Assembly (NCBI RefSeq): GCF_029948125.1
Contig: NZ_JASAMB010000036.1
Span: 1-44,103 of the forward strand
Length of the DNA stretch: 44,103 nt
Direction of reading: 5' to 3'
From: Catellatospora sp. KI3
Lineage (GTDB): Bacteria > Actinomycetota > Actinomycetes > Mycobacteriales > Micromonosporaceae
Shown piece by piece: positions 31,449 to 40,094 of this stretch. The notes beneath the pieces are model-generated. The model saw only the letters and a list, made by a program, of their open reading frames with translations. It did no database searches and was not told where the DNA came from. Both the position numbers and the translations under genes were made by a program. Each line of letters starts with the position of its first letter. Position 1 is the first letter of the stretch.

Positions 31449-32891
31449 ATGTCCGGTGAGCTGTCGCACGAGTCCCAGGCCTTCCGCCACGCGCTGGAGG
31501 CGGTACGCGCGGTGGAGCCCGCCGTCGCCGCCGCGATCGGCCAGGAGCTGGCCGACCAGCGCGAGTCGCTGAAGCTGATCGCCAGTGAGAACTACGCCTC
31601 GCCCGCGGTGCTGCTGGCGATGGGCAACTGGTTCAGCGACAAGTACGCCGAGGGCACCGTGGGCCGCCGCTTCTACGCCGGCTGCCGCAACGTCGACACG
31701 GTCGAGGGCCTGGCCGCCCAGCACGCCAAGGAGCTGTTCGGGGCGCAGCACGCGTACGTGCAGCCGCACTCGGGCATCGACGCGAACCTGGTCGCGTTCT
31801 GGGCGATCCTCGCGTCGCGGGTGGAGAGCCCGGCGCTGGAGAAGGCGCAGGTGCGCCACGTCAACGACCTGACCGAGGGCGACTGGTTCAACCTGCGCCG
31901 CGAGCTGGGCGACCAGCGGATGCTCGGCATGTCGCTGGACGCGGGCGGCCACCTGACCCACGGCTTCCGCCCCAACATCTCCGGCAAGATGTTCGAGCAG
32001 CGCAGCTACGGCACCGACCCGGTCACCGGGCTGGTGGACTACGCCGCGCTGCGCGAGACGGCCCGCGAGTTCCGGCCGCTGATCATCGTGGCGGGCTACT
32101 CGGCGTACCCCCGGCTGGTGAACTTCGCGACCATGCGCGAGATCGCCGACGAGGTCGGCGCGACCCTGATGGTCGACATGGCGCACTTCGCGGGCCTGGT
32201 CGCGGGCAAGGTGCTCACCGGCGACTTCGACCCGATCCCGCACGCGCAGATCGTCACCACCACCACGCACAAGTCGCTGCGCGGCCCGCGCGGCGGCATG
32301 GTGCTGTGCCAGTCCGAGCTGGCCGAGCAGGTCGACCGGGGCTGCCCGATGGTGCTCGGCGGCCCGCTGCCGCACGTGATGGCGGCCAAGGCGGTCGCGC
32401 TGGCCGAGGCCAAGCGGCCGGAGTTCCGCGACTACGCCCAGCGGATCGTGGACAACTCGAAGGCGCTGGCCGAGGGGCTGCTCAAGCGCGGGGCGACGCT
32501 GGTGACCGGCGGCACCGACAACCACCTGGTGCTGCTCGACGTGTCGTCGTACGGCCTGACCGGTCGGCAGGCCGAGTCGGCGCTGCTGGACTCGGGCATC
32601 GTCACCAACCGCAACGCCGTGCCGCAGGACCGCAACGGCGCCTGGTACACCTCCGGCATCCGGCTGGGCACCCCGGCGCTGACCACGCGCGGCCTGGGCA
32701 CCGCCGAGATGGACCAGGTCGCCGACCTGATCCACGCCGTGCTGTCGCAGACCACCCAGGGCACCGGCGCCGACGGCAAGGTCTCGCTCGCGCAGTACAG
32801 GCTGGCTGACGGGGTCGCCGACACGGTCTCCCGCCGCGCCGCCGACCTGCTCTCCGGCCACCCCCTCTACCCGACCGTCGACCTCGGCTGA
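31449..32891 (+). CDS. glyA: Serine hydroxymethyltransferase
   Basis: 480 residues from the ATG at 31449, with AAGGAGG upstream. [34 protein letters not shown], and [15 protein letters not shown] with the PLP lysine Lys275 identify the enzyme, which interconverts serine and glycine using tetrahydrofolate. The protein is about 60 residues longer than the common 420-residue GlyA and belongs to the long actinobacterial type. The extra sequence lies in the middle ([25 protein letters not shown]). It is followed by a strong terminator. Confidence 0.94.
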   Translation: MSGELSHESQAFRHALEAVRAVEPAVAAAIGQELADQRESLKLIASENYASPAVLLAMGNWFSDKYAEGTVGRRFYAGCRNVDTVEGLAAQHAKELFGAQHAYVQPHSGIDANLVAFWAILASRVESPALEKAQVRHVNDLTEGDWFNLRRELGDQRMLGMSLDAGGHLTHGFRPNISGKMFEQRSYGTDPVTGLVDYAALRETAREFRPLIIVAGYSAYPRLVNFATMREIADEVGATLMVDMAHFAGLVAGKVLTGDFDPIPHAQIVTTTTHKSLRGPRGGMVLCQSELAEQVDRGCPMVLGGPLPHVMAAKAVALAEAKRPEFRDYAQRIVDNSKALAEGLLKRGATLVTGGTDNHLVLLDVSSYGLTGRQAESALLDSGIVTNRNAVPQDRNGAWYTSGIRLGTPALTTRGLGTAEMDQVADLIHAVLSQTTQGTGADGKVSLAQYRLADGVADTVSRRAADLLSGHPLYPTVDLG

Positions 32892-32960
32892 CCGCGTCGG
32901 GGCCGCCCACCCCGTCTATTCAAGGCGGGGCGCGGGGCGGCGCGGGCGGTGGAATGAGTT

Positions 32961-32994
32961 GAGCCGGTGGCCGACCGGGGTCGGCCACCGGCTC
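32961..32994. terminator. Bidirectional terminator hairpin
   Basis: Perfect 14-bp arms GAGCCGGTGGCCGA and TCGGCCACCGGCTC with a 6-nt loop, between glyA and the convergent sugar dehydrogenase gene. Confidence 0.8.
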
Positions 32995-33015
32995 ATGGGT
33001 CCGGGGTGGTGCTGG

Positions 33016-35793
33016 TCAGTGCTTGTTCGGGGCCGGCGGGCGCGGGCCCGCCGCGAGCATCGAGAGCTTGTCGCTCAGGTCGGCGCCCAGGTACGCGTAG
33101 TCGCCCGGGGCGAAGTACCGGCACAGCCCCAGCTCCACCACGGTGTTCTTGCCGCTGGACTGCTCGCAGGCGACCGCCCGCCAGCCCGGGTTCACCCGCA
33201 GCGACGTGGCCTTGTCGTTGCCGACCTTGCCGAGCTGGTCCAGCGCCGCCTCGTATAGGCCGCTGCCGAACACGGTGCTGCTGCCCTTGAGGTCGCGGTC
33301 CTGGTAGGCGGTGACGCCCGCGCCGGTGCCGGGTCCGGCGTACACGGCCAGCAGCGACACGGCGTCGTCCAGGTCGGTTCCGGCGAGGTTGTGCTCACCG
33401 GCCGGGAACGAGCGGCAGCGGCCCAGGTCGGCCGCCCCCGCCCCGGTGCTGCCGTCGTTGGCGCAGGCGACCGCGTGGAAGCCCGGCTCGACCCGCAGGG
33501 TGGTGACCGCGTCGTCGCCCACGGCCTTGAGCTCGCCGCGGCTGCCCTCGTACACGCCGGGCTCGAAGCTCTGCTCGTCGCCCTTGGCTGCGGCCTGCGC
33601 GAACGCGGTGACCGGCGGGCCGACCACGCCGATCAGCGAGATCTTCCCGGCCAGGTCGGCCAGCTGCTTGTACGTGCCGCTGTCGAAGACCCGGCAGGTG
33701 CCCAGCGAGGCGCCGCCGGTGCGGTCCTTGTCGCAGGCCACGGCCCGGTAGCCGGGGTTGACCCGCAGCGAGTTGATCGGAGCGCTGTCGCCGCCGTCGA
33801 GCTCGCCCGCGACCGACTCGTACATGCCGGTGCCCAGGGTCTGGGCGGGGTCGCCGAGGTCGGCGTCCTTGTAGCCGACCACGCCGCGGCCCGCCTCCGG
33901 GCCGCTGAACACGGCGATCAGCGAGGCCTGGTCGTTGAGCTCGGCCAGCGCGGAGTGCTCGCCGGGCCCGAAGTAGCGGCAGGTGCCCAGCCCGGTCGGG
34001 GCGGCGGCGCCGCCGGTGCAGACCAGGGCGCGGTAGCCGCCGGCCACCTTCAGCGAGCTGACGCTGTCGTCCTTGACGTCGCCGAAGCCGGTGCCGGTGC
34101 CGTCGGTGATGCCGGTGCCGAGCTTGTGCGAGTCGCCCCGGAAGGAGCTGTCGGAGTACACGGTGACCGGCGCGGTCGAGGCCTTCTGCACGTACCGCAG
34201 GCGGTAGATCTTGGCGCCGCTGTCGGTGGCGTCGCCGCTCTTGGGGTACAGGCCGGTGAAGTAGAGCCCGTCCGGCCCCGGGGCCAGGCCCGCGACGCTG
34301 GTCTTGCCGCTGCCGGTGTACTGGACCAGGGTCTTCGGGTCGCCGACCGAGCCGTCCTTGGCGAACTCGAACTCCACGATCCGCTTGCCCCGGCTCTGCG
34401 GGCCGGAGGCGAACGTCGGGCCGCTGAGGGTGACGAACGCGTGGCCGTACTTGTCCTGCGGGAAGCCCGCCGCGTGGAAGACGCTGGGCTCGGTGAACGC
34501 GATGTTGACCGGCCCCTGGGTGGTCTTCCAGTTGTAGAGGGCGTTCTTGGTCAGGCCGCTGGAGCCGCCGCTCCAGTGGTAGTCGCCGCCCTTGGTGACC
34601 CGGGCGAGGCGGTCGTTGGACGAGGGTCCGTTCTCGACCTCGTAGTGGTGGCCGTCGGCGACCCGCCACGCCCCGCCGAACGGGTTGCGGAAGCCGTACG
34701 CCCACACGTAGCTGCGCGCCTCGTCGGCCTTCTTCGCGTCGTAGAACGGGTTGTCGGAGGGCGCGGTGCCGTCGAGGTTCATCCGCAGCACCTTGCCGCG
34801 GAAGGAGTCCAGGTCCTTGGCGGTGCTCGCGTCGAAGCCGTCGCCGAGGTGCACGTACAGCTTGCCGTCCGGGCCGATGGTCAGGTTGGAGATCTGGTGC
34901 GAGGCCGACTGCTCCTCGTCCTCCATCTTGATGACCGTGGTCTTGGTGGCCGCGGTGAGGCCGCCGTCGGTGCTGTGGAAGCGGACGATCTTCGGCAGCA
35001 GGTCGCCGTCGTCCTTGGTGATCATCGAGGCGAACACGTCGCCGCTCTTCGGGTCGACCACGATGCCGGTGACGCCCATCTCGCCGGTGCCCGGGAACTG
35101 GGCGCTGGGGTCGAAGTCGAGCAGGTCGTCGGCGTAGGTGCTCTTCTTGAAGCCGCCGGTGAAGACGCGGATGCGGCCGTACAGCTCGGTGACGTAGAAC
35201 AGCGGCTTGTTCGGGTCGCCGTTCCAGTTCGGCACCATCGCGATGTTGACCGGCAGCCTCAGGTCGCCGCCGACCTCCTCGACGACGTACCCGGGCTGGG
35301 AGACCTTCCAGTCGGGCGCGCCGGGCAGCGGCTTCTTCTCCACGTCGGTGCGGAAGCGCCGGCTGGAGTAGGCGCCCCAGCCGCCGGTGGTGTCGCGGTG
35401 GCGCACCCGCAGCGTGTACGTCCGGTCCGGAGCGAGGTCGCGCCGGTCGGCGAAGGAGTGCTCGAACACGCCGTCGCCCAGGTGCACGTGCACCCGGCCG
35501 GTGCCGCTGACGCAGCCGGCGAACCAGACGCGCTCGCCGCTGGCCGGGTTCTCGGTCCAGATCTCCCAGTCGGTGCACAGGTGTGCGTCGCCGGCGTCGT
35601 TGTTCTGCATCGGCCGGGTCTCCATGTGCACGTCGGCACCGCTGACCAGCTTGCCTTCGGCATCGGGCTCGGTGATGACCGGTGCGGCCGGTGCCACCGC
35701 CGCCTGCGCGGGCACGGCACCCGCCGCCCCGAGCAGCAGTACGGCCGACGCCAGCGCGGCGCCGACCACTCCCATCCGTATTCCATATCGCAT
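33016..35793 (-). CDS. Secreted PQQ-type sugar dehydrogenase fused to four beta-gamma-crystallin domains
   Basis: 925 residues from the ATG at 35793. A signal peptide ends near PAQAA. Residues 38-153 form a beta-sandwich with one Cys pair. Residues about 168-535 are a six-bladed glucose/sorbosone dehydrogenase propeller: TELYGRIRVF, HQISNLTIGPDGKLYVHLGDGFD (His299, catalytic base position), GKVLRMNLDG and YGFRNPFG. From about 543 to 915 come four repeats of some 93 residues, each of the form YxDxxFxG...GxY...SLRVxPGYRAVAC...CRxFxxGxY, with (N/D)(N/D)xx(S/T)S-like calcium sites (DDSVSS, NDKATS). It would oxidise a sugar or lactol outside the cell. The pairing of domains is unusual. Confidence 0.85.
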   Translation of the reverse strand: MRYGIRMGVVGAALASAVLLLGAAGAVPAQAAVAPAAPVITEPDAEGKLVSGADVHMETRPMQNNDAGDAHLCTDWEIWTENPASGERVWFAGCVSGTGRVHVHLGDGVFEHSFADRRDLAPDRTYTLRVRHRDTTGGWGAYSSRRFRTDVEKKPLPGAPDWKVSQPGYVVEEVGGDLRLPVNIAMVPNWNGDPNKPLFYVTELYGRIRVFTGGFKKSTYADDLLDFDPSAQFPGTGEMGVTGIVVDPKSGDVFASMITKDDGDLLPKIVRFHSTDGGLTAATKTTVIKMEDEEQSASHQISNLTIGPDGKLYVHLGDGFDASTAKDLDSFRGKVLRMNLDGTAPSDNPFYDAKKADEARSYVWAYGFRNPFGGAWRVADGHHYEVENGPSSNDRLARVTKGGDYHWSGGSSGLTKNALYNWKTTQGPVNIAFTEPSVFHAAGFPQDKYGHAFVTLSGPTFASGPQSRGKRIVEFEFAKDGSVGDPKTLVQYTGSGKTSVAGLAPGPDGLYFTGLYPKSGDATDSGAKIYRLRYVQKASTAPVTVYSDSSFRGDSHKLGTGITDGTGTGFGDVKDDSVSSLKVAGGYRALVCTGGAAAPTGLGTCRYFGPGEHSALAELNDQASLIAVFSGPEAGRGVVGYKDADLGDPAQTLGTGMYESVAGELDGGDSAPINSLRVNPGYRAVACDKDRTGGASLGTCRVFDSGTYKQLADLAGKISLIGVVGPPVTAFAQAAAKGDEQSFEPGVYEGSRGELKAVGDDAVTTLRVEPGFHAVACANDGSTGAGAADLGRCRSFPAGEHNLAGTDLDDAVSLLAVYAGPGTGAGVTAYQDRDLKGSSTVFGSGLYEAALDQLGKVGNDKATSLRVNPGWRAVACEQSSGKNTVVELGLCRYFAPGDYAYLGADLSDKLSMLAAGPRPPAPNKH

Positions 35794-35836
35794 GCGAAAA
35801 GCCCCCCGCGTGTCAACAAAAGCGACAAACGGGGTA

Positions 35837-35864
35837 AGGCTACCCATATCAGGGAAGGTGTCAG
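35837..35864 (-). promoter_or_regulatory. Promoter of the sugar dehydrogenase gene
   Basis: On the minus strand CTGACA (35864-35859), 16 nt, TAGCCT (35842-35837). The start would be about 40 nt before the ATG, leaving room for the GGGGGG ribosome site. Confidence 0.5.
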
Positions 35865-35952
35865 GGCGTACGCGCCGCGCCCCGGACCGATCCGGGAAAG
35901 AAAGAGGGACCAGCAAGGGTGCGCCAAGCTGGTCCCACCGGTATAGCGCGCG

Positions 35953-36657
35953 CTACCGCGCCGGTGTCACACCGTCGGGGGCGTCACCCGACCGGTGCGG
36001 GGAGGGCACCGCGTGCGGTGACTTCTCCGGCTTCTTCGACGGGTCCGGGTTCGGCCGCTGCCCGCCCGGACTCGGCTGGGCCGCCAGCAGCCGGGTGCAG
36101 AACGCGGCCAGGTCGCGCCCGGCCGCCGCGGCCACCAGCTCCGCGTACGCCGGGTTGGTGGTCGCCTTGGCCTTGCCCGGATCGGACAGGTAGGACCGGC
36201 ACTGCCCGTGCACCTTCGCCGCGGTGGACGGCAGCGGCATCGCGGCCTGGCTCGGCGAGGCCGATGCCGACGGTGACCCGCCGGGCCCGGCCGCGGACGC
36301 GCCCGGCGCCGAGGGCGAGGCGGGCGCCGACGTGCTGGGCGGCGAGGGCCGGAAGAACGGGCCGGGCAGCACGCCCGTGCTCGCCGCGAAGGCGACGCCA
36401 CCGACGGCGGTCGCCGCCACGACCGCTGCGATCTTGAATGCCAGCGCCCGCCGCAGCGTGCCGCGCCGCCGGCCCCGGCCCGCGGCCGCCGACTGGCGGT
36501 ACGCCGTCATGGCCGCCGCCAGCCCGGCCAGCTCGGACGCGTCGCCGGGGGCGGCGGCCTCGGCCAGCGCCCGGCGCAGCCGCGGATAGGCGGCCGACGG
36601 CTCGCCGTCGAGCAGCCGGTCGGTGTCGTCTGGGTTCAGGGGAGGTCGCGCGCTCAT
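35953..36657 (-). CDS. Single-span membrane protein downstream of an ECF sigma factor (possible anti-sigma factor)
   Basis: 234 residues from the ATG at 36657, with AAGGAG upstream. The cytoplasmic part of about 80 residues is helical (RLLDGEPSAAYPRLRRALAEAAAP). One membrane helix follows (FKIAAVVAATAVGGVAFAAS), then a Pro/Ser/Ala-rich exterior linker and a domain with two Cys (GQCRSYL, AAFCTRLL). It starts 34 nt after the sigma gene. Order and topology fit an anti-sigma factor, but no ZAS zinc motif (HxxxCxxC) is present, so this is inference. Confidence 0.65.
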   Translation of the reverse strand: MSARPPLNPDDTDRLLDGEPSAAYPRLRRALAEAAAPGDASELAGLAAAMTAYRQSAAAGRGRRRGTLRRALAFKIAAVVAATAVGGVAFAASTGVLPGPFFRPSPPSTSAPASPSAPGASAAGPGGSPSASASPSQAAMPLPSTAAKVHGQCRSYLSDPGKAKATTNPAYAELVAAAAGRDLAAFCTRLLAAQPSPGGQRPNPDPSKKPEKSPHAVPSPHRSGDAPDGVTPAR

Positions 36658-36691
36658 CTCATCTCCTTGAGCGTCCAACTCGCCGCAGCTG

Positions 36692-37270
36692 TCACGGCCG
36701 GGCCTCCGGGGCGGCCTCGCCCAGCAGTTCGGCCAGCCGGCGCAGCCCTCGGTGGGCGGCCATGCGCACCGCGCCCGAGCGTTTTCCGAGCACCTGCGCG
36801 GCGGCGCGGGCGTCCAGCCCGATCACCGCGCGCAGCAGCACCGCCTCGGCCTGGTCCGGCGGCAGCGCGGCGATCATCGCGAGCGCGCTGCCGGTGGTGA
36901 TGGTCTGCATGGCCGACGCGGCGGTGTCCTCGCGCCCGGCGAGGTCGAGCATCTCCTCGACCGGCACGGGCTGGGCCGGTCGGCGCTGGTGGTGGCGCAG
37001 GTGGTCCATGGCCCGGTGCCGGGCGATGGTGACCGTCCAGCGGCGGAACCCGGCCTCGTCACCCCGGAACGTGTGCAGGTCGCGAACGATGTGCAGCCAC
37101 GTCTCCGACGCCACGTCCTCGGCGTCGCCGCCGACCAGCAGCCGCAGGTAGCGCAGCAGGCCGGGCTGCAGCTCGGTGTATATCCTCCCGAAAGCGGACT
37201 CATCACCCCTGGCCGCCGCGTGTACGGCCGTCGAGAGGTCGGTCGTGGCACGCGGTTGCACCTCGGTCAC
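36692..37270 (-). CDS. ECF-type RNA polymerase sigma factor
   Basis: 192 residues from the GTG at 37270, which has GGAGAGGAG 6 nt upstream; an ATG at 37360 with GGAGGTGAG is an alternative adding 30 residues. Region 2 is seen as YTELQPGLLRYLRLLVGGDAEDVASETWLHIVRDLHTF with WTVTIARHRAMDHLRHHQRR. Region 4 is LPPDQAEAVLLRAVIGLDARAAAQVLGKRSGAVRMAAHRGLRRLAELL. There is no region 1 or 3, so it is an extracytoplasmic-function type. It is probably cotranscribed with the membrane protein gene downstream and is divergent from the NodB-GT2 operon. Confidence 0.9.
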   Translation of the reverse strand: MTEVQPRATTDLSTAVHAAARGDESAFGRIYTELQPGLLRYLRLLVGGDAEDVASETWLHIVRDLHTFRGDEAGFRRWTVTIARHRAMDHLRHHQRRPAQPVPVEEMLDLAGREDTAASAMQTITTGSALAMIAALPPDQAEAVLLRAVIGLDARAAAQVLGKRSGAVRMAAHRGLRRLAELLGEAAPEARP

Positions 37271-37489
37271 CGACCGCTCCTCTCCACCAGACTCGGAGCA
37301 ATGATTGTGCACCGTCGCGGCCGCCGCACGCGCACCCGTGTCGCCCGGCGAGGAATCCATCTCACCTCCAGTGACACTGCGTGGTCCTGCGGCGCTTTAC
37401 CTGCGGGGTGCGGGTGAGCGTGCCCGATGGCCGCGGCGGGTCCCACGCGCGGTGGCCGTCACGAGGCGACGGCGAGGTCGAGCAGCAGC

Positions 37490-37876
37490 ATGAGCAGGCG
37501 TACGGGTCGCAACCGACCGGTGTTCGTCGACCGTACCGGGCGGCGGCGTCGGTTGTTCTCCATCGCGGCGGCGACCGGTGGGGTGCTCCTCACCACCACA
37601 CTGGGTGTCGTCGTGGCAGGCTTCTTCGGCGCTGCCGGCAGCCTGCCCGGCCTGCCACAGCTCGGACCCGACCACCCGCCGGCCGCGCCGACGGCCAGCC
37701 CGCTGCCGGTGCCCTCCTCCGCACCGGCGACGGCTCCGACGCGGCAGACGGTGCCCTCACCCGCCCCCACCGCCTCCGCCGCGGCCGGACCCCGGCCGAC
37801 CCCGTCCGCGTCGACGGTCACGCACGGCAACCGGCCGACGGCGCGACCGACCCCCTCGAAGAAGAAGCAGCAGTAG
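37490..37876 (+). CDS. Small proline-rich single-span membrane protein
   Basis: 128 residues from the ATG at 37490; the frame opens at 37427 but the extra codons are Ser/Arg low complexity. RTGRRRRLFSIAAATGGVLLTTTLGVVVAGFFG is a basic anchor and membrane helix. The rest is an exterior Pro/Ala/Thr/Ser tail ending KKKQQ. It has no enzyme motif. Its stop is 2 nt from the NodB-GT2 start, so it is probably a cell-wall-spanning partner of that enzyme. The family is not recognised. Confidence 0.7.
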   Translation: MSRRTGRNRPVFVDRTGRRRRLFSIAAATGGVLLTTTLGVVVAGFFGAAGSLPGLPQLGPDHPPAAPTASPLPVPSSAPATAPTRQTVPSPAPTASAAAGPRPTPSASTVTHGNRPTARPTPSKKKQQ

Positions 37877-37878
37877 CG

Positions 37879-40008
37879 ATGTCCCGTCACGTCAAGCGGC
37901 GCGAAGCGCGCGCCCACTGGGTGCTGCTGGTCATGGTGCTCGCCGTGGCACTCGGCGGGCTGTGCCTCAACGGCTACGTCGAGCACGTCGGGGCCGAGGG
38001 CTCGGGGCCGGTCGCGCCCGGCGACGACGTGCCCGCCCCCGACGAGGTGCTGTCGGGCGGGCCGGTGCTGCGGCCCGACCCGGACGGTACGGTGACCAGC
38101 CGCTCCCTGCCCGCCCGGACCATCGCGCTCACCTTCGACGACGGACCCGACCCGGTCTGGACGCCGAAGGTCCTCGACGTCCTCGCGCGCCACCACGTGC
38201 CGGGCACCTTCTTCGTCGTCGGCGCGCAGGTGAACAAGCACCCCGACATCGCCCGGCGGATCGCCGGCAGCGGCAGCGAACTCGCCGCGCACACCTTCAC
38301 CCACGCGAACCTGGGCGCGACCGCGCCGTGGCTGCGCGACGTCGAGCTGACCCTGACCGACAACGCCGTCGCGGGGGCGACCGGCCGCCGTCCGACGCTG
38401 CTGCGGCCGCCGTACTCCTCGACCCCCGACGCGGTCACCGCCGGGCTGTACGGGGTCATCCAGGAGGCGGGCGCCGCCGGTTACCTGACCGTCCTGGCCG
38501 ACCTCGACACCAGGGACTGGAGCCGTCCCGGGGTCGACGCGATCGTCTCCGCCGCGACGCCGCAGGACGGCGCCGGTGCGGTGGTCATGATGCACGATTC
38601 CGGTGGCGACCGGTCGCAGACCGTGGCCGCGCTCGACGTGCTCATCCCGCGTCTGCAGGAGCAGGGGTACAAGTTCACCACGGTGTCGCAGGCGCTGCGG
38701 CTGCCCGACGCGCCGCCCGCCGCCTCGGCGCAGCGGCTGCGCGGGCAGGCGCTGCGCTGGGCGCAGCTCGGCTCCGGCTGGCTGGCCACGGTGATGACCT
38801 GGCTCATGTCGGCCGCGCTCATCCTGGGCGGGCTGCGCCTGGTGGTGCAGGTCTGGTGCACCCGGGTGCACGTGCGGCGGGTGCGCAGGTCGTCCCGGCG
38901 GCGCAGGCGCTACCTGGGCCCGGTGTCGGTGATCGTGCCCGCCTTCAACGAGTCGGCCAACATCCAGGCCACGGTGCGTTCGCTGGTGGACAGCGACTAC
39001 CCCGAGGTCGAGGTGATCGTGGTCGACGACGGCTCCAGCGACGGCACCGCCGAGCTGGTACGCCGGATGCGGCTGCCCCACGTGCAGGTGATCGAGCAGG
39101 AGAACGCGGGCAAGCCGACCGCGCTCAACACCGGCGTCATGTTCGCCCGCGGCGACATCCTGGTGATGGTCGACGGCGACACGGTGTTCGAGCCGGACTC
39201 CATCGGCGAGCTGGTGCAGCCGCTGGCCGATCCGGAGGTGGGCGCGGTCTCCGGCAACACCAAGGTGGCCAACCGGGGCGGCCTGCTCGGCCGCTGGCAG
39301 CACCTCGAGTACGTGATGGGGTTCAACCTCGACCGGCGCATGTTCGACGTCGCCCGGTGCATGCCCACGGTGCCCGGGGCGATCGGCGCGTTCCGCCGCG
39401 AGGCGGTCGTCGACGTGGGCGGGGTGTCCACCCAGACGCTGGCCGAGGACACCGACTTCACCATGGCGATCATTCGGGCGGGCTGGCGGGTGGTGTACGC
39501 CCCCGACGCGATCGCCTGGACCGAGGCCCCCTCCAGCCTGCGCCAGCTGTGGCGGCAGCGCTACCGCTGGTGCTACGGCACCATGCAGGCGATGTGGAAG
39601 CACCGCCGGTCCCTGTTCGAGCGCGGCTCCTCCGGGGTGCTGGGCCGCCGGGGGCTGGCCTACCTGCTGCTGTTCCAGGTGATCCTGCCGCTGTCGGCGC
39701 CGATGGTGGACGTCTACGGCCTCTACGGCGCCTTCTTCCTCCCGCCCGCGCAGGTCGCCGCGGTGTGGCTGGGCTTCACCGCGCTGCAGATGCTCACCGC
39801 CGCGTACGCGCTGCGCCTGGACGGGGAGCGGCTCGGTCCGGTGTGGAGCCTGCCGCTGCAGCAGATCGTGTACCGGCAGCTCATGTACCTCGTGGTGATC
39901 CAGTCGACGGTGATGGCGCTGATCGGCGACCGGCTGCGCTGGCACCGCATGGTGCGCACCGGCGCGGTCGCCGAGCACGCCCGGACGGGGGTGGGCGCGG
40001 GCCGCTGA
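37879..40008 (+). CDS. Bifunctional polysaccharide deacetylase / family 2 glycosyltransferase
   Basis: 709 residues from the ATG at 37879. One N-terminal membrane helix precedes a NodB domain with TFDDGPD at 85-91, the metal pair His138 and His142 in HTFTH, RPPYSS and MMHDSGG. A second helix (TWLMSAALILGGLRLVV) leads to a processive GT2 domain with DDGSSDGT (Asp383-384), DGDT, TLAEDTDF and QRYRW at 560-564. C-terminal helices follow. It should polymerise an N-acetylglucosamine-type glycan inside and deacetylate it outside. The arrangement recalls MatB of Streptomyces, needed for poly-GlcNAc-type matrix and pellet formation. The product is inferred. Confidence 0.9.
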   Translation: MSRHVKRREARAHWVLLVMVLAVALGGLCLNGYVEHVGAEGSGPVAPGDDVPAPDEVLSGGPVLRPDPDGTVTSRSLPARTIALTFDDGPDPVWTPKVLDVLARHHVPGTFFVVGAQVNKHPDIARRIAGSGSELAAHTFTHANLGATAPWLRDVELTLTDNAVAGATGRRPTLLRPPYSSTPDAVTAGLYGVIQEAGAAGYLTVLADLDTRDWSRPGVDAIVSAATPQDGAGAVVMMHDSGGDRSQTVAALDVLIPRLQEQGYKFTTVSQALRLPDAPPAASAQRLRGQALRWAQLGSGWLATVMTWLMSAALILGGLRLVVQVWCTRVHVRRVRRSSRRRRRYLGPVSVIVPAFNESANIQATVRSLVDSDYPEVEVIVVDDGSSDGTAELVRRMRLPHVQVIEQENAGKPTALNTGVMFARGDILVMVDGDTVFEPDSIGELVQPLADPEVGAVSGNTKVANRGGLLGRWQHLEYVMGFNLDRRMFDVARCMPTVPGAIGAFRREAVVDVGGVSTQTLAEDTDFTMAIIRAGWRVVYAPDAIAWTEAPSSLRQLWRQRYRWCYGTMQAMWKHRRSLFERGSSGVLGRRGLAYLLLFQVILPLSAPMVDVYGLYGAFFLPPAQVAAVWLGFTALQMLTAAYALRLDGERLGPVWSLPLQQIVYRQLMYLVVIQSTVMALIGDRLRWHRMVRTGAVAEHARTGVGAGR

Positions 40009-40042
40009 GGCGGAGTGACACATCGGCATCCGTCGGCGCCTA

Positions 40043-40069
40043 GAAACAGGGAACCTTGTTTCCTGTTTC
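40043..40069. promoter_or_regulatory. GAAACAGG...CCTGTTTC inverted repeat before the GH18-like gene
   Basis: 8-bp perfect arms at 40043-40050 and 40062-40069. Allowing one G-U pair, the stem extends to 12 bp with a CTT loop. It is AT-richer than its surroundings. It lies between the stop at 40008 and the ATG at 40095, so it could terminate the NodB-GT2 transcript or be an operator. Confidence 0.55.
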
Positions 40070-40094
40070 GGTCCCGCACGCCAACGGAGGCAAC

